DNA of 64,000 nt from Alteromonas antoniana (GCF_019249295.1 NZ_JAESDH010000019.1:1-64000), one strand, 5' to 3'. Counted from the first letter of the stretch, positions 45,604-59,823 are shown. Numbers and translations: made by a program. Notes: generated by a model not told the origin, from the sequence alone.

Positions 45604-46560
45604 TTACGTCAAAAACGATTCTAACGCGATTTTAATAAGCCAACATGCGGGGATCAAAGTGCAAACACCCAAAACAGAAAGTTTCTGACGCACAGTAGTG
45701 ACATGTTGCAAATACTCTTTCTCAGTTTCCAGCATTTCAATTTTGCGGCTAACCGCGTTAGTGGCGCCAGAGGCCTGATTGCGAATCAATGACGTTATGT
45801 CTTCATTTACCTGCTGCAACCTTGCACGTTGCAAGCCACGATATCGCACGAATATCTTATAAACCGGCAAGAACAGATATACAAGTAACACGCCGGAAAA
45901 GAGATTAAACAACAAAAAGTCCAATACCGGTATCGGCTTATTTATCCAGAACACCGGAATGAGTGCAATACCGCTCATTCCCAGAAGACTGTTGTTCAAC
46001 GCCATAGAAAACGACTGCTCAATTACTGAATAATCGGTTCGTAAATCACCTGAACGGCTATCACCAATTTTGATTATATAACGGGTATTGCTGGTAACCT
46101 GAAGTAAAAACGTTGCCATTAGCAACCAGAATCCGATTGCCGATACTGCGATAGTAAACACCTCTGGCTCGTGAAAGCGATAGATAAGGCCCTCATTCAC
46201 CATGTATATCACAGGCATGATTACGCCGAAGGTCATCGACCAAATCAGGTGGTTGGCGTATTGATGTGTCAGGACTTTACGGTGGTGCTGAAATTCACTG
46301 AGCGCATGTTTTTCCAGAAGAATACTAATCAGTGTACTGCTGACATTTTTATGTATCGCTCTGACTGTGATCCAGAAAAACCCGGTGAGCAATGTTTGCC
46401 CCAGGGCGGTATTAAAATCCCGCTGTTGGTTCGCCGTTTCCAGAGGCCAGCTTATAGAGCCAACAATGTGATGAAGCAATAACATCACACAGACAAAGCA
46501 GAGTGGGAAAAACCAGACATCGAAATGCGATTTCTGACTAGTGTAAGCATTAAAATTCAT
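45604..46560 (-). CDS. Multi-spanning membrane protein of unknown function
   Basis: 318 residues with about seven hydrophobic helices (near 17-35, 55-70, 108-126, 138-158, 190-208, 215-236, 293-312) and a charged, coiled-coil-like segment between about 240 and 290. No recognised domain. Flanked by unrelated genes. Confidence 0.65.
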   Translation of the reverse strand: MNFNAYTSQKSHFDVWFFPLCFVCVMLLLHHIVGSISWPLETANQQRDFNTALGQTLLTGFFWITVRAIHKNVSSTLISILLEKHALSEFQHHRKVLTHQYANHLIWSMTFGVIMPVIYMVNEGLIYRFHEPEVFTIAVSAIGFWLLMATFLLQVTSNTRYIIKIGDSRSGDLRTDYSVIEQSFSMALNNSLLGMSGIALIPVFWINKPIPVLDFLLFNLFSGVLLVYLFLPVYKIFVRYRGLQRARLQQVNEDITSLIRNQASGATNAVSRKIEMLETEKEYLQHVTTVRQKLSVLGVCTLIPACWLIKIALESFLT

Positions 46561-46845
46561 GAAAATTTCTACATCATGCTGTCAGGGGCAAGAAGTACAG
46601 AAGCAACGTCGTCGCTATTCATTGACAGGGTCATGGAGTGTAGTAATTAACGCGCTGAATTCCAACTTTATTGTCAGAATTTCACCTGCCAATTTGTAAA
46701 GGATCATGTCTCTGGCAGGCCAGGCGTTGGTCGTGACACATAGCTACAGCTAATTCATGGCGTTAAGCGCTCACGCCTTGTACTGGCAGTAAGAGCTAAC
46801 CATAGCCAATATGTATCATTGGTGCCCAGGCCACTGTGAGTGGTA

Positions 46846-47193
46846 TCACTCCGACCATACTGCAAATTCACTGCCACCGGGTTCACAAAAATGAAAGCGT
46901 CGTCCACCGGGAAACGAAAAGATGGGTTTGATAATGTTACCGCCGGCTGCAGTAACCTCATCAAGGCAGGCTTCAAGGGAAGTAGTATAGAAAACGAGTA
47001 GCGTAGCGCCTCTATCTGTCAGCGAAACCGTCTCCGAATAATAGAAGCCACCTTGTAACTCCTGACTCTCAAACGCAGTATACGCATCTCCATAGTCAGT
47101 AAATATCCATCCGAAGACAGACTCAAAAAAGGCTTTCGTTTTCATCAGATCAGCAGAGGGTACTTCTATATAATTAATTGATTTATCGCGCAT
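46846..47193 (-). CDS. VOC-family (glyoxalase-like) protein
   Basis: 115 residues. The INYIEVPSADLMKTKAFFES opening with FGW, and the C-terminal FCEPGGSEFAVWSE, fit a vicinal-oxygen-chelate domain as found in many small stress-related proteins. Starts within the end of the GFA gene (11-base overlap), so the two are co-translated. Precise reaction unknown. Confidence 0.85.
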   Translation of the reverse strand: MRDKSINYIEVPSADLMKTKAFFESVFGWIFTDYGDAYTAFESQELQGGFYYSETVSLTDRGATLLVFYTTSLEACLDEVTAAGGNIIKPIFSFPGGRRFHFCEPGGSEFAVWSE

Positions 47194-47611
47194 CAGATTT
47201 GTCCTGTGCCGTAAATGCCGCTATCGCTTCATCGGCGGTCATGGTGGCAGTGCATTGAGAGAATCCATAGTAATCAGGTTTCTGATCAATAAAAATTTGC
47301 TCGGTTAAGGTGAAGGGTAGGTCATCGCCAAATAGCGCGGCAGGAATAAAATACGCAGCCCTTTGGTTGTAGAAATAAAAAAGATGGGTGCCGCAGTGAC
47401 GACAAAATCCTCTCTCAGCCCAAGCCGAGGATGTATAGCGGGTAATATCAGCTTCGCCAGAGAGTATGACATCGTCGCCACAGTGCAAAGACAGCAGTGG
47501 ACCTCCGCCCCATTGCCGACATGTTCTGCAATGACAGGCTGAAATTTCCGGAGTCAGGTGTTTAACCCGTAGACCGACAGACTGACACAAACATTGAGCC
47601 AGATAGGACAT
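47183..47611 (-). CDS. GFA-family (glutathione-dependent formaldehyde-activating-like) protein
   Basis: 142 residues with the zinc-binding pattern of the family: CLCQSV near residue 8-13, CHCRTCRQW near 27-35, and CRHCGTHLF near 70-78. These bind zinc and are structurally related to the formaldehyde-activating enzyme; actual substrates are mostly unknown. First gene of a two-gene operon with the VOC protein. Confidence 0.85.
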   Translation of the reverse strand: MSYLAQCLCQSVGLRVKHLTPEISACHCRTCRQWGGGPLLSLHCGDDVILSGEADITRYTSSAWAERGFCRHCGTHLFYFYNQRAAYFIPAALFGDDLPFTLTEQIFIDQKPDYYGFSQCTATMTADEAIAAFTAQDKSDAR

Positions 47612-47804
47612 AGCGTGATTCCAAATTTCATAAACATCCCAGTATAGACAGAGTTTGAAATCTCTTGCCAGTGTTTGCGGTTTATATGGGTATCTCGTAT
47701 AGACACCCGATTGGCTTACGTGGATGTGAACTAGAGGGATGGCGCGCTTGCTAGCAGGTAAAAAGGCAGTAATTTCTATCCTGAACTAACAACAATAAGG
47801 CAAA

Positions 47805-47834
47805 AAAAAACCCGGCGCTTGGCCGGGTTTTTAG
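47805..47834. terminator. Rho-independent terminator of the atp operon
   Basis: Stem aacccggc (47809-47816) / gccgggtt (47822-47829). The minus-strand read ends in nine T, directly after atpC; it also has a T-run on the plus strand. Confidence 0.92.
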
Positions 47835-47852
47835 AATAACTACTGATTTATC

Positions 47853-48269
47853 TTACTTGCGCAGTTTCTGAATCAATCTCAGCTGTGCAATAGCTTCGGC
47901 CAACTCATGTGCCGCTTCCGCGTAATTAAAGTCAGCGCCTGGATTGGCGATGTGCTCTTCAGCACGTCGTTTGGCGTCTTCTGCTGCCTTTTCGTCTAAG
48001 TCTTCAGCACGAACGGCGACATCAGCCAGTACAGTTACAATGCCGGGTTGTACTTCAAGCACTCCACCAGCTACATAAATAACTTCTTCTTCACCGTACT
48101 GTTTCACCAAACGCACCATACCAGGTTTGATAGCAGTAAGTAATGGCGCGTGACCCGGGGTAATACCCAGCTCACCTTCACTACCCGTCACCTGAATGGT
48201 TTCGACGCGACCAGAGAAAATCTGTTCTTCTGCGCTTACTACGTCCAGATGTGTTGTCATTGCTGCCAT
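47853..48269 (-). CDS. atpC: AtpC: ATP synthase epsilon subunit
   Basis: 138 residues, matching the usual length. N-terminal beta-sandwich with [16 protein letters not shown] and C-terminal helical pair. Part of the central stalk of F1, regulating ATP hydrolysis. Last gene of the operon; terminator 19 bases beyond. Confidence 0.96.
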   Translation of the reverse strand: MAAMTTHLDVVSAEEQIFSGRVETIQVTGSEGELGITPGHAPLLTAIKPGMVRLVKQYGEEEVIYVAGGVLEVQPGIVTVLADVAVRAEDLDEKAAEDAKRRAEEHIANPGADFNYAEAAHELAEAIAQLRLIQKLRK

Positions 48270-48336
48270 AAGAACCTCCTGATTAGGTACGTAAGCTTAT
48301 TGAATTGGCTGGTGGATTAGCACCAGCCCATATCAA

Positions 48337-49743
<1,407 letters not shown>

Positions 49744-49755
49744 TTAAACCTTTGC

Positions 49756-50616
49756 TTACACCGCTGCGGCACCGCTAACAATCTCACTGATTTCTTGTGT
49801 GATTGCAGCCTGACGCGCTTTGTTATATACCAGTTGTAGATCATCAATCAGGTTGCCTGCATTGTCGGTCGCGGCTTTCATTGCGACCATACGGGCAGCT
49901 TGTTCTGATGCGGCGTTTTCAACCACGCCCTGGTAAACCTGAGACTCAATATAACGAACCATCAGTGATTCAAGAATTTCTCTTGGATCCGGCTCGTAGA
50001 TGTAGTCCCAACGATGCTTATAGTCGTCATTATCAGACTTTGGCAAAGGCAATAATTGATTGCACACTGGCGTCTGTGTCATGGTGTTAACGAAGTTATT
50101 AAAGACCAGATAAACACGGTCTAACTTACCTTCGTCATAAGCTTTCAGCATTGTGCGTACTACGCCTACCACATCACTGACCGATGGCTTGTCGCCCAAA
50201 CCAGATTCAGCAGCTAATAACGAGCCACCGAAACGATTGAAGAACGCACATGCCTTCGAGCCTAACGCTGCGAAATCCACCTCAACTTCTTTTTCCTTCC
50301 AGTCTCTGACTTTCTGGGTCACGAGCTTAAATTCGTTGGTGTTTAAGCCACCACATAAGCCCCGGTCGGTGGAAATCACAATGTAACCAACACGCTTGAC
50401 TTCACGCTCTTCCAAATATGGATGGCGATATTCAAGGTTACCGTTGGCAATGTGACCAATCACTTTTAGCATGCTTTGTGCGTACGGACGGCCAGTAGCC
50501 ATACGTTGCTGAGCCTTTTTCATTTTAGAGGCAGCAACCATTTCCATCGCACTGGTAATCTTTTGAGTATTTTTAATACTCCCAATCTTACCTTTTATCT
50601 CTTTACCGCTGGCCAT
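49756..50616 (-). CDS. atpG: AtpG: ATP synthase gamma subunit
   Basis: 286 residues. N-terminal helix [20 protein letters not shown] and C-terminal helix ([20 protein letters not shown]) form the rotating shaft. Normal length and order. Confidence 0.97.
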   Translation of the reverse strand: MASGKEIKGKIGSIKNTQKITSAMEMVAASKMKKAQQRMATGRPYAQSMLKVIGHIANGNLEYRHPYLEEREVKRVGYIVISTDRGLCGGLNTNEFKLVTQKVRDWKEKEVEVDFAALGSKACAFFNRFGGSLLAAESGLGDKPSVSDVVGVVRTMLKAYDEGKLDRVYLVFNNFVNTMTQTPVCNQLLPLPKSDNDDYKHRWDYIYEPDPREILESLMVRYIESQVYQGVVENAASEQAARMVAMKAATDNAGNLIDDLQLVYNKARQAAITQEISEIVSGAAAV

Positions 50617-50673
50617 GACTATCTCTCCGATTACTCAACGTACGTGCTGACCATAAAGGTCAGCACCCGGTGA

Positions 50674-52215
50674 TTACCAAGTTTGTGTCGCTTTGAAGTC
50701 AGTCAAAGCGTCATTCAACTTCGATGCAATCTCGTCGTTGTAGTTACCTGTTTCGTTGATAGTCTTCATCAGGTCAGCGTGTTCGCTGTTCATGTAAGAG
50801 TGCAGAGCCGCTTCAAAGTCCAGGACTTTATTAAGCTCGACACCCTTAAGGAAACCTTTTTCTACCGCGAACAGGGAAACACCCATGTCAGCAATTGACA
50901 GTGGTGAATACTGTTTCTGTTTCATCAGCTCGGTAACAGTTTGACCGTGTTCCAACTGCTCACGAGTCGCTTCATCAAGGTCAGATGCGAACTGAGAGAA
51001 CGCTGCAAGTTCACGATACTGAGCTAGAGCAAGACGGATACCGCCACCCAGCTTCTTGATGATTTTCGTCTGTGCAGAACCACCAACACGCGATACTGAG
51101 ATACCGGCGTTAACCGCAGGGCGGATACCAGCATTGAACAGGTCAGTTTCTAAGAAGATCTGACCGTCAGTAATCGAGATTACGTTGGTTGGTACGAATG
51201 CAGATACGTCACCCGCTTGCGTTTCAATGATAGGCAGAGCGGTCAATGAACCGGTTTTACCTTTCACTTCACCGTTGGTGAAACGCTCAACATATTGCTC
51301 GTTTACACGGGCAGCACGTTCAAGCAGACGCGAGTGAAGATAGAATACGTCACCTGGGTAGGCTTCACGACCTGGAGGACGCTTCAGAAGTAGTGAGATC
51401 TGACGGTATGCAACAGCCTGTTTAGACAGGTCATCGTATACGATTAATGCGTCTTCACCACGGTCACGGAAGTATTCACCCATGGTACAACCAGAGTAAG
51501 GTGCCAGATACTGCAGTGCTGCAGATTCTGAAGCAGATGCCGCAACCACAATGGTGTGTTCCATTGCGCCGTGCTCTTCCAGCTTACGTACCACGTTAGA
51601 GATGGTAGATGCTTTCTGACCAACTGCTACGTATACGCACTTAATGCCAGTGCCTTTCTGGTTAATAATGGCATCAACAGCCATCGCGGTTTTACCAGTC
51701 TGACGGTCACCGATAACCAGCTCACGCTGACCACGACCGATTGGGATCATAGAGTCGACAGACTTATAACCCGTTTGAACTGGTTGATCGACCGATTGAC
51801 GTTCGATTACACCCGGTGCAATCTTTTCAACTGGCTCGAAGCCATCCGCATCGATAGAACCTTTTCCGTCAATTGGCTCACCCAGGGTGTTTACAACACG
51901 ACCCAACAGGTTACGGCCAACTGGAACTTCAAGGATACGACCAGATGATTGTACTTTTACGCCTTCTTTAAGGTCGGCGTATGGACCCATAACAACTGCA
52001 CCAACTGAGTCACGCTCAAGGTTTAGTGCGATTGCAAAGCGACCGCCAGGAAGTTCGATCATCTCACCTTGCATTACATCGGCCAGGCCGTGAATGCGGA
52101 TGATACCGTCGGTTACTGCGACGATCGTACCTTCATTGCGTGCTTCACTGGTTACATTAAACTGTTCAATTCTTTTCTTGATCAGTTCTGCAATTTCAGT
52201 GGAATTAAGTTGCAT
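50674..52215 (-). CDS. atpA: AtpA: ATP synthase alpha subunit
   Basis: 513 residues, same as in E. coli. Walker [10 protein letters not shown] near residue 170 and the regulatory site region are intact. Non-catalytic F1 subunit. Confidence 0.98.
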   Translation of the reverse strand: MQLNSTEIAELIKKRIEQFNVTSEARNEGTIVAVTDGIIRIHGLADVMQGEMIELPGGRFAIALNLERDSVGAVVMGPYADLKEGVKVQSSGRILEVPVGRNLLGRVVNTLGEPIDGKGSIDADGFEPVEKIAPGVIERQSVDQPVQTGYKSVDSMIPIGRGQRELVIGDRQTGKTAMAVDAIINQKGTGIKCVYVAVGQKASTISNVVRKLEEHGAMEHTIVVAASASESAALQYLAPYSGCTMGEYFRDRGEDALIVYDDLSKQAVAYRQISLLLKRPPGREAYPGDVFYLHSRLLERAARVNEQYVERFTNGEVKGKTGSLTALPIIETQAGDVSAFVPTNVISITDGQIFLETDLFNAGIRPAVNAGISVSRVGGSAQTKIIKKLGGGIRLALAQYRELAAFSQFASDLDEATREQLEHGQTVTELMKQKQYSPLSIADMGVSLFAVEKGFLKGVELNKVLDFEAALHSYMNSEHADLMKTINETGNYNDEIASKLNDALTDFKATQTW

Positions 52216-52228
52216 GCTCTTATCCCCG

Positions 52229-52762
52229 TTATGCTTGCAACGCGTCTGCGAGACGGTTCAATTTCGACTTTACGGAACCATCAATTACTGTATCGCCAGA
52301 CTTAATGATTAAGCCGGCAACCAGAGCAGGATCCACGTTACAAATAAGCTTCACTTTACGTGCCAGACGTTTTTCCAGTGTTGTATTCAGCTCAGTTAGT
52401 TGGGCTGCTGTCAGCTCAGTCGCTGACGTGACTTCAACATCCACTTCTTTGTCGTACTCTGCCTTGAAGGCATCGAACATCTCGGAAATTTCCGGAAGCA
52501 CTGGTAAACGTTTATTTTCAGCCAGAACCTTAATCAGATTCTGGCCATTTTCGTCGAGTTGTTCGCCGCAGATATTGTTGAAAATCTCTGCAAGTGATTC
52601 GGCAGCAACGGCACCGGTGAGTAACTGGTGCATTTCATCGTTGCTGGCGACTTCAGCAGAAAAAGCCAACATATCCTGCCATTTGGCTACGGCTTTATGC
52701 TCAACAGCAAAATCGAAAGCAGCTTTCGCATAGGGACGAGCAACGGTTGTCAATTCAGACAT
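52229..52762 (-). CDS. atpH: AtpH: ATP synthase delta subunit
   Basis: 177 residues, same length as E. coli. Begins [18 protein letters not shown], as in the family. Holds F1 to the peripheral stalk. 13 bases before atpA. Confidence 0.96.
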   Translation of the reverse strand: MSELTTVARPYAKAAFDFAVEHKAVAKWQDMLAFSAEVASNDEMHQLLTGAVAAESLAEIFNNICGEQLDENGQNLIKVLAENKRLPVLPEISEMFDAFKAEYDKEVDVEVTSATELTAAQLTELNTTLEKRLARKVKLICNVDPALVAGLIIKSGDTVIDGSVKSKLNRLADALQA

Positions 52763-52776
52763 GGCTCATCTCCCTA

Positions 52777-53247
52777 TCAAAGCTCAGCGACAAGTTTTTC
52801 AACAATGTCGTTTTGTGCTTGTGCATCGATTTCACGTTGTAAGATCTGCTGTGCGCCAGCTACTGCAAGGGCAGCAACCTGCTTACGTAGATCTTCTTTG
52901 GCACGATTGCGTTCAGCTTCAATCTCGGCATAACCTGATGCGATGATTTTTTCACGTTCGGCATGGCCTTTCTGCGTTTCTTCGTCAACCAGTTGGTTGG
53001 CACGCTTCTTTGCCTGCTCGATAATTTCCGCTGCTTGTGCTTTCGCGTCTTTGAGCTGCTCAGTAGCTTTCGCCTGAGCCAGTTCCAGGTCTTTCTCAGC
53101 ACGATCAGAAGCCGCAAGGCCATCGGCTATCTTCTTCTGACGTTCTTCGATCGCACCCATTAGTGGCGGCCATACATACTTTTTGCAGAACCACACAAAA
53201 ACGATGAATGCGATTGTTTGACCTATAAGAGTGGCGTTAATATTCAC
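52777..53247 (-). CDS. atpF: AtpF: ATP synthase b subunit
   Basis: 156 residues from a GTG start with gaggagg upstream. One N-terminal membrane helix (about 5-24, [16 protein letters not shown]), then a long coiled coil rich in Ala, Lys and Glu. Peripheral stalk dimer. Confidence 0.96.
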   Translation of the reverse strand: MNINATLIGQTIAFIVFVWFCKKYVWPPLMGAIEERQKKIADGLAASDRAEKDLELAQAKATEQLKDAKAQAAEIIEQAKKRANQLVDEETQKGHAEREKIIASGYAEIEAERNRAKEDLRKQVAALAVAGAQQILQREIDAQAQNDIVEKLVAEL

Positions 53248-53284
53248 GACCGCTCCTCCTCATTAATGTTCGCTAAATGGTGGA

Positions 53285-53605
<321 letters not shown>

Positions 53606-53617
53606 GCTTAATACTGC

Positions 53618-54454
<837 letters not shown>

Positions 54455-54553
54455 TTAACCCAAATTGTAAAGTGTGAAAATCGTATCTGGTTCCGTATCA
54501 GCCGTCTTTGCGACCTTAGCACTAATCATTCGCAGAAAAGTGGTACCGCTTTG

Positions 54554-54946
54554 TTATTTTCGTTCTTGCGTACCGTCTCGGAACATCACCAGCCAGTAGC
54601 TGGTAGTCGTAATGGCGAAGGCGATAAACACCGGCAGGGGAGACGCTCTCAACCCTGCAAAGGCCACTACGAATAAAATAATTGTTAACGCCAGTTTGGC
54701 TTTCGCTCCCTGGCTGAAACTTCTTGCAACCAGATTGTTTTGTCTGGCTCCGGCGTAGCGAAACGCGAAGCCAGCGAATAACCTGGTGGGCAAAATACTG
54801 ATAATCGCGCCGCAGGCCAGCGATATCGCTAATTGGTAGCCGGTGTAACAAAGCCCAAAAAGAACCAGCAAAGATGCGATAACGCACTGAAAAATAAAAC
54901 CTTTTCTGGCTAATTCTCGGCCCCGGCCAACCAGGTCTCGACTCAC
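54554..54946 (-). CDS. atpI: AtpI: ATP synthase assembly accessory protein
   Basis: 130 residues from GTG 54946, preceded by caggaaa at good spacing. An upstream TTG at 54976 has no ribosome site. Four hydrophobic helices near 20-125. AtpI helps c-ring assembly and is typically weakly conserved. First gene of the operon. Confidence 0.85.
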   Translation of the reverse strand: MSRDLVGRGRELARKGFIFQCVIASLLVLFGLCYTGYQLAISLACGAIISILPTRLFAGFAFRYAGARQNNLVARSFSQGAKAKLALTIILFVVAFAGLRASPLPVFIAFAITTTSYWLVMFRDGTQERK

Positions 54947-55152
54947 GGCTTTTTCCTGCTTGTTCGTGCCCAACAAAAAGCGTCAGAAGTATACTGTTTT
55001 ACCGACATTTTTCAACAGTACATCGCTTTCTGAAAGTTATTCTGAAAATTTTCACGCAATATATCGGATTGCCGCCGCATTCTACCCTGAAAAAGGGGAC
55101 TTTGCGACCTTTGCAACCCCCCCGATAAAACCTTTTCTGTAAAGTTTTTAAC

Positions 55153-56025
55153 TTACTGAATTTTAGAGATTATTCCGTCGAGCTGATCAAGGTCGTTAAA
55201 GCTGATAACCATTTTCCCTTTGCCTTTTGCATTATGGTCAATCACAACCTGTGCACCCAGATTTTCTGAAAGTTGTGTCATCAGATTTTTCACATCAGGG
55301 TCTATCTCTTTTTCCGGCTTTGGCTTAGCAGGTTCGAGTAGTTTACGAACCAGTTTTTCGGTATCGCGCACGGTCAGTCCCTTTCCAGACACTGTCTGTG
55401 CAGCCTCAGACTGCATATCACCGTCCAACGCCAGCAAAGCTCGTGCATGGCCCATTTCGATGTCGCCGTGCTCTACCAGTAATTTCACATCATCATTAAG
55501 ATTATTTAAGCGAAGTAGATTGGTTACGGTAGTTCGTGACTTACCCACCGCTTCGGCGACTTCCTGATGAGTGAGTTCGAACTCAATCATTAATCGGTCC
55601 AGTGCCTGTGCTTCTTCCATGGCGTTGAGGTCTTCACGTTGGATATTTTCAATCAGCGCGATAGCAACCGCAGCCTCGTCCGGAACGTTCTTGACCAGAC
55701 AAGGGACCTCATCGAGTTGCGCTAATTGCGCGGCACGCCAGCGTCGTTCACCGGCAATAATTTCAAAGCGGTGCTGTTCAAGCTGTCTGACGACGATAGG
55801 CTGAATAACGCCCTGAGAACGGATTGAGGAGGCAAGCTCTTCCAGCGCTTCTGGCGACATATCTTTACGAGGCTGATATTTGCCAGGAACGAGGTATTCA
55901 ATGGGAAGCTTACTAAGTTCACTGTGTGTCGGGTTTGATTCGGGTTGTTGTTGTCGGTCGGAAGACTGGCTGGTAGCCAGAAGCGCGTCAAGACCGCGAC
56001 CAAGTCCTCTTTTTTTCGCTGACAT
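55153..56025 (-). CDS. parB: ParB: chromosome partitioning CTPase / parS-binding protein
   Basis: 290 residues. Conserved box I/II segments (YQPRKDM and IIAGERRWRAAQ) form the CTP-binding domain; HTH near 150-190 (LTHQEVAEAVGKSRTTV). The C-terminal dimerisation helix ends the chain. It binds parS and spreads as a sliding clamp. Downstream of parA, with a 7-bp hairpin (56038-56057) in the gap. Confidence 0.96.
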   Translation of the reverse strand: MSAKKRGLGRGLDALLATSQSSDRQQQPESNPTHSELSKLPIEYLVPGKYQPRKDMSPEALEELASSIRSQGVIQPIVVRQLEQHRFEIIAGERRWRAAQLAQLDEVPCLVKNVPDEAAVAIALIENIQREDLNAMEEAQALDRLMIEFELTHQEVAEAVGKSRTTVTNLLRLNNLNDDVKLLVEHGDIEMGHARALLALDGDMQSEAAQTVSGKGLTVRDTEKLVRKLLEPAKPKPEKEIDPDVKNLMTQLSENLGAQVVIDHNAKGKGKMVISFNDLDQLDGIISKIQ

Positions 56026-56069
56026 AGTATCCTCAAGTGCCAGATATCAGTCTGGCAATACCGTTTTGC

Positions 56070-56864
56070 TTAACTGGCTTTCGCCGGGGATTGTACTGCT
56101 TTATCGCGACGGCGAAGAATCTCGCCAGCCAACGCCAGGTACGCTTTTGCACCGGTTGATGACTTGTCGTAATACATTGCCGGCGCACCAAAACTGGGGG
56201 CTTCCGCTAACCGCACGTTTCGCGGAATTACTGTGCGGTACACCTGCTCACCAAAATGGCGTTTTAATTGTTCCGACACGTCATTGGCGAGACGGTTGCG
56301 CGGATCATACATGGTTCTGAGAACACCTTCTATCCTCAGATTCGGGTTTACCACCGAAGCCAGTTTCTGAATAGTGTCCATCAGCGCAGTTAAGCCTTCC
56401 AGTGCGTAATATTCACACTGCATCGGTACCAATACCGAATCCGCAGCGGCCAGTGCGTTAACCGTCAGTTGGTTTAGTGAGGGCGGGCAATCGATAAAGA
56501 CAAAATCATAATAATCCATGACAGGCTTTAATGCGTTTCGAAGGCGAACTTCCCGGGCGAATTGCTCCATCAGTTTAATTTCGGCGGCAGTGACATCACC
56601 GTTAGCGGCAATTAGATCGTATTTTCCTGATGTATTGTGAACAATGACATCGTTGATAGGTTTATCTTCAATCAGTAACTCATAGGCAGTTGCATCGACA
56701 TCATACTTATCGACACCGCTTCCCATCGTGGCGTTGCCCTGCGGATCCAGATCGATTAACAGCACTTTGCGTTTTGTTGCTGCCATCGAGGCCGCCACAT
56801 TGACTGCTGTGGTGGTTTTACCCACTCCCCCTTTCTGATTCGCTATTGCGATAACCTTAGCCAC
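56070..56864 (-). CDS. parA: ParA: chromosome partitioning ATPase
   Basis: 264 residues from a GTG start. Deviant Walker A KGGVGKTTTA at residues 11-20 and Walker B FVFIDCPPSL near 117. Dimerises with ATP on the nucleoid and is triggered by ParB. 11 bases after the rsmG stop region on the same strand. Confidence 0.96.
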   Translation of the reverse strand: MAKVIAIANQKGGVGKTTTAVNVAASMAATKRKVLLIDLDPQGNATMGSGVDKYDVDATAYELLIEDKPINDVIVHNTSGKYDLIAANGDVTAAEIKLMEQFAREVRLRNALKPVMDYYDFVFIDCPPSLNQLTVNALAAADSVLVPMQCEYYALEGLTALMDTIQKLASVVNPNLRIEGVLRTMYDPRNRLANDVSEQLKRHFGEQVYRTVIPRNVRLAEAPSFGAPAMYYDKSSTGAKAYLALAGEILRRRDKAVQSPAKAS

Positions 56865-56875
56865 TGTTCGTCCCG

Positions 56876-57526
56876 TTACGCTTTAATGATCGTTACCAGA
56901 TGTCTTTCGCCTTCGAGTCCCGGCACAGACAGATTATCCACTTTATCGATATGAAAGTGATCACTCACTTCGTCTATTTCAGACTGCGGAAACTGTCCTT
57001 TGAGCGCCAGAAACTTACCCTGAGAATCTACCAGATGCTCACACCAGTGCAACATATCTTTTAATGACGCAAACGCCCGGCTTACTACTGCATCGTAGGA
57101 GTGCAGCGGGTTGTGGGCCTCTACACGAGCCTGAATGGGTGAGGCATTTTTGACGTTCATTTCAAATAAAGCCTGTTTCATGAAGCGAACACGCTTACCC
57201 AGACTGTCCAATAACGTAAACTGCACGTCAGGAAGAACAATTGCCAGCGGAATTCCCGGCAAGCCAGGCCCGGTACCAACATCAATGACGTTGCTGTCCT
57301 GAATAAACGGTTTTACCGCCAGCGAATCTAAAATGTGTTTGACCATCATTTGTTCAGGGTCGCGCACGGATGTCAGATTATAGGCTTTGTTCCATTTGTG
57401 AATGAGAGCGACGTAGTGCACCAGAAGCTCGCGCTGCTTCTCTGTGATGTCATCAAGACCAAGACTGGCAATGCCGTCGTCCAGGATACGACGCAATGCG
57501 TCTTCATTCAGTTTGGCTATGGTCAC
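56876..57526 (-). CDS. rsmG: RsmG: 16S rRNA (guanine-N7) methyltransferase
   Basis: 216 residues from a GTG start that overlaps the mnmG stop (GTGA). SAM site [16 protein letters not shown] near residue 80. Methylates G527 of 16S rRNA. Same order mnmG-rsmG-parA-parB as in many bacteria near oriC. Confidence 0.96.
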   Translation of the reverse strand: MTIAKLNEDALRRILDDGIASLGLDDITEKQRELLVHYVALIHKWNKAYNLTSVRDPEQMMVKHILDSLAVKPFIQDSNVIDVGTGPGLPGIPLAIVLPDVQFTLLDSLGKRVRFMKQALFEMNVKNASPIQARVEAHNPLHSYDAVVSRAFASLKDMLHWCEHLVDSQGKFLALKGQFPQSEIDEVSDHFHIDKVDNLSVPGLEGERHLVTIIKA

Positions 57527-59424
57527 GCGGTTTTTAAATCCTGTTTTCTTAACATGCCATGTTTCTTGAGGTACACCAGCAACAGCGAAATGGCTGCAGG
57601 CGTGATCCCGGAAATGCGGGACGCTTTCCCAATCGTTTCGGGACGTGCGTCAGTCAGCTTGGCAATCACTTCATTCGAAAGGCCGGATATCTTACTGTAA
57701 TCGAAGTCTGCTGGCAGCAATGTATTTTCATGACGTTGCGCTTTCGCTATCTCATCAAGCTGTCTGGCAATGTAACCCGCGTATTTGATCTGAATTTCCA
57801 CCTGCTCTGCGGCAATAGGATCTTCAACCTTAGGCCCCAGGCTTTCGATAGAAGTGAGTTTTGCGTAAGTCATCTCAGGGCGACGGATAAGTTCTTCCAG
57901 CGAATGCTCACGGCTTACCGGGTTTTTCAGTAGCGGATTGAGGGATTCCACCGCACTGTGATCCGGATGGATCCACTGGCCTCGCAATCGCGCCAGCTCT
58001 TTTTCTACCACTTCCATCTTATCGTTATATTTCTGCCAGCGTGCTTCGTCCACCAGCCCAAGTTCACGACCCATTTCGGTCAGGCGGCTGTCGGCATTGT
58101 CTTCACGCAGTAACAGACGATATTCCGCGCGGCTGGTAAACATGCGATAGGGTTCTTTGGTACCCATAGTGGCGAGATCATCAATCAATACGCCCATGTA
58201 AGCCTGATCACGACGCAGGATCATGGGATCTTTTTCCTGAACTTGCAGTGCCGCATTGGCACCTGCCACCAGGCCTTGCGCACCGGCTTCTTCGTAGCCT
58301 GTTGTGCCATTTATCTGACCGGCGAAGAACAAGCCGTTGATAAATTTGGTTTCCAGCGTTTGACGCAGATCCCGAGGATCAAAGAAATCATATTCAATGG
58401 CATATCCAGGTCGAACGATATGGGCATTCTCAAACCCTTTGATTGAACGCACCAGCGCCATCTGCACATCAAATGGCAGACTGGTTGAGATCCCATTCGG
58501 ATACACCTCAATGCTGTTAAGCCCTTCCGGCTCGACAAAAATCTGATGAGAGTCTTTGTCAGCAAAGCGCGTAATTTTGTCTTCAATGCTAGGACAGTAA
58601 CGCGGGCCAACGCCTTCTATCACGCCGGTAAACATCGGTGATCTGTCCAGGCCACCGCGAATAATATCGTGAGTTTGCGCGTTAGTGTGCGTGATGTAGC
58701 AAGGGATCTGCCGGGGATGCATAGCGCGATCACCCATGAATGAGAATACCGGTACCGGATCATCGCCGGCCTGCTCCTGCATCACGCTGAAATCCAGTGA
58801 GCGTGCATCGAGTCTCGCTGGCGTGCCGGTTTTTAGGCGGTCAACTCGGAACGGTAGTGCACGCAGTCTGTCAGCCAGCGCTATCGAAGGAGGATCGCCT
58901 GCACGTCCGCCACGGTAGTTTTCAAGGCCAATATGAATGGTTCCCCCTAGAAACGTACCCACCGTAAGCACCACTGCTTTGGCTTTAAATTTGAGACCCA
59001 TCTGCGTGACAACGCCAGTCACGCGATCATTTTCAACGATCAGGTCGTCAACGCTTTGTTGAAAAAGCGTAAGATTTGGCTGGTTTTCAACAATACTTCT
59101 TATGGCGTTGCGATATAAGGTTCTGTCAGCCTGGGCGCGGGTTGCGCGCACAGCCGGGCCCTTGCTGGAATTCAAGGTTCTGAACTGGATCCCACCCTGG
59201 TCGATCGCCAGTGCCATAGCACCACCTAGGGCATCGATTTCTTTCACTAAATGTCCTTTTCCGATCCCGCCGATCGCAGGATTACAGGACATCTGCCCGA
59301 TCGTCTCAATATTATGGGTTAACAGTAACGTATTCACACCCATGCGAGCAGAAGCTAGTGCGGCTTCGGTGCCTGCATGTCCGCCACCGACGACAATGAC
59401 GTCAAACGCTTGTTGATAAAACAT
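57523..59424 (-). CDS. mnmG: MnmG (GidA): tRNA uridine-5-carboxymethylaminomethyl modification, FAD subunit
   Basis: 633 residues. FAD-binding [14 protein letters not shown] at the N-terminus, [15 protein letters not shown], and the [16 protein letters not shown]-terminal domain are present. Works with MnmE on wobble uridines of tRNA. Its gene start faces oriC, as in E. coli, where its transcription affects initiation. Confidence 0.98.
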   Translation of the reverse strand: MFYQQAFDVIVVGGGHAGTEAALASARMGVNTLLLTHNIETIGQMSCNPAIGGIGKGHLVKEIDALGGAMALAIDQGGIQFRTLNSSKGPAVRATRAQADRTLYRNAIRSIVENQPNLTLFQQSVDDLIVENDRVTGVVTQMGLKFKAKAVVLTVGTFLGGTIHIGLENYRGGRAGDPPSIALADRLRALPFRVDRLKTGTPARLDARSLDFSVMQEQAGDDPVPVFSFMGDRAMHPRQIPCYITHTNAQTHDIIRGGLDRSPMFTGVIEGVGPRYCPSIEDKITRFADKDSHQIFVEPEGLNSIEVYPNGISTSLPFDVQMALVRSIKGFENAHIVRPGYAIEYDFFDPRDLRQTLETKFINGLFFAGQINGTTGYEEAGAQGLVAGANAALQVQEKDPMILRRDQAYMGVLIDDLATMGTKEPYRMFTSRAEYRLLLREDNADSRLTEMGRELGLVDEARWQKYNDKMEVVEKELARLRGQWIHPDHSAVESLNPLLKNPVSREHSLEELIRRPEMTYAKLTSIESLGPKVEDPIAAEQVEIQIKYAGYIARQLDEIAKAQRHENTLLPADFDYSKISGLSNEVIAKLTDARPETIGKASRISGITPAAISLLLVYLKKHGMLRKQDLKTA

Positions 59425-59642
59425 GGAATACCTCGTTAAACCTGATGAAACCGGACTTTTTCAGATTTGGAAAACCAGAGTGTGGTCTGAAAAAGGGCGC
59501 GTATTTTAGCTGAAGTCTTGGTGAATGAAAATGGTTAAATTTTCTTCAGTGAGATCTTTGTTTGAAAAAAGGATCGTGGCTAGTGATCTTAAGATCTCTT
59601 AGAGATCTCTTTATTTTTATATTTATTAGGATCGCGAAGATC

Positions 59643-59651
59643 TGTTGATAA
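59643..59651 (-). promoter_or_regulatory. DnaA box (one mismatch)
   Basis: tgttgataa on the plus strand, complement ttatcaaca; one mismatch from the consensus ttatccaca. At the border of the AT-rich zone, where E. coli has R1. Confidence 0.6.
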
Positions 59652-59731
59652 GGCACTTAAGTTGATAATTAACAGTAGTTTACAAGAATGATAACTATGG
59701 GGACATGGGATCGTTATCCCCCTTGTGATCC

Positions 59732-59740
59732 TGTGTATAA
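59732..59740 (-). promoter_or_regulatory. DnaA box, ttatacaca form
   Basis: tgtgtataa on the plus strand, reverse ttatacaca, matching E. coli R2-like sites. Confidence 0.7.
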
Positions 59741-59749
59741 CCAGTGTAT

Positions 59750-59758
59750 TTATCCACA
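59750..59758 (+). promoter_or_regulatory. DnaA box, perfect consensus
   Basis: ttatccaca, identical to the strongest E. coli R1/R4 boxes. Confidence 0.85.
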
Positions 59759-59799
59759 ACAGCAATTCAGTGAAAAACAGTCCCGTTTGAGATCAGAGC

Positions 59800-59808
59800 T
59801 TATACACA
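59800..59808 (+). promoter_or_regulatory. DnaA box, ttatacaca form
   Basis: ttatacaca, one base from consensus; same orientation as the perfect box 50 bases away. Confidence 0.7.
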
Positions 59809-59823
59809 GTGGATCAGAGGATC

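Noticed and set aside
59714..59722. DnaA box ttatccccc
   Set aside because: Two mismatches in the conserved 3' half (cacA); probably not bound.
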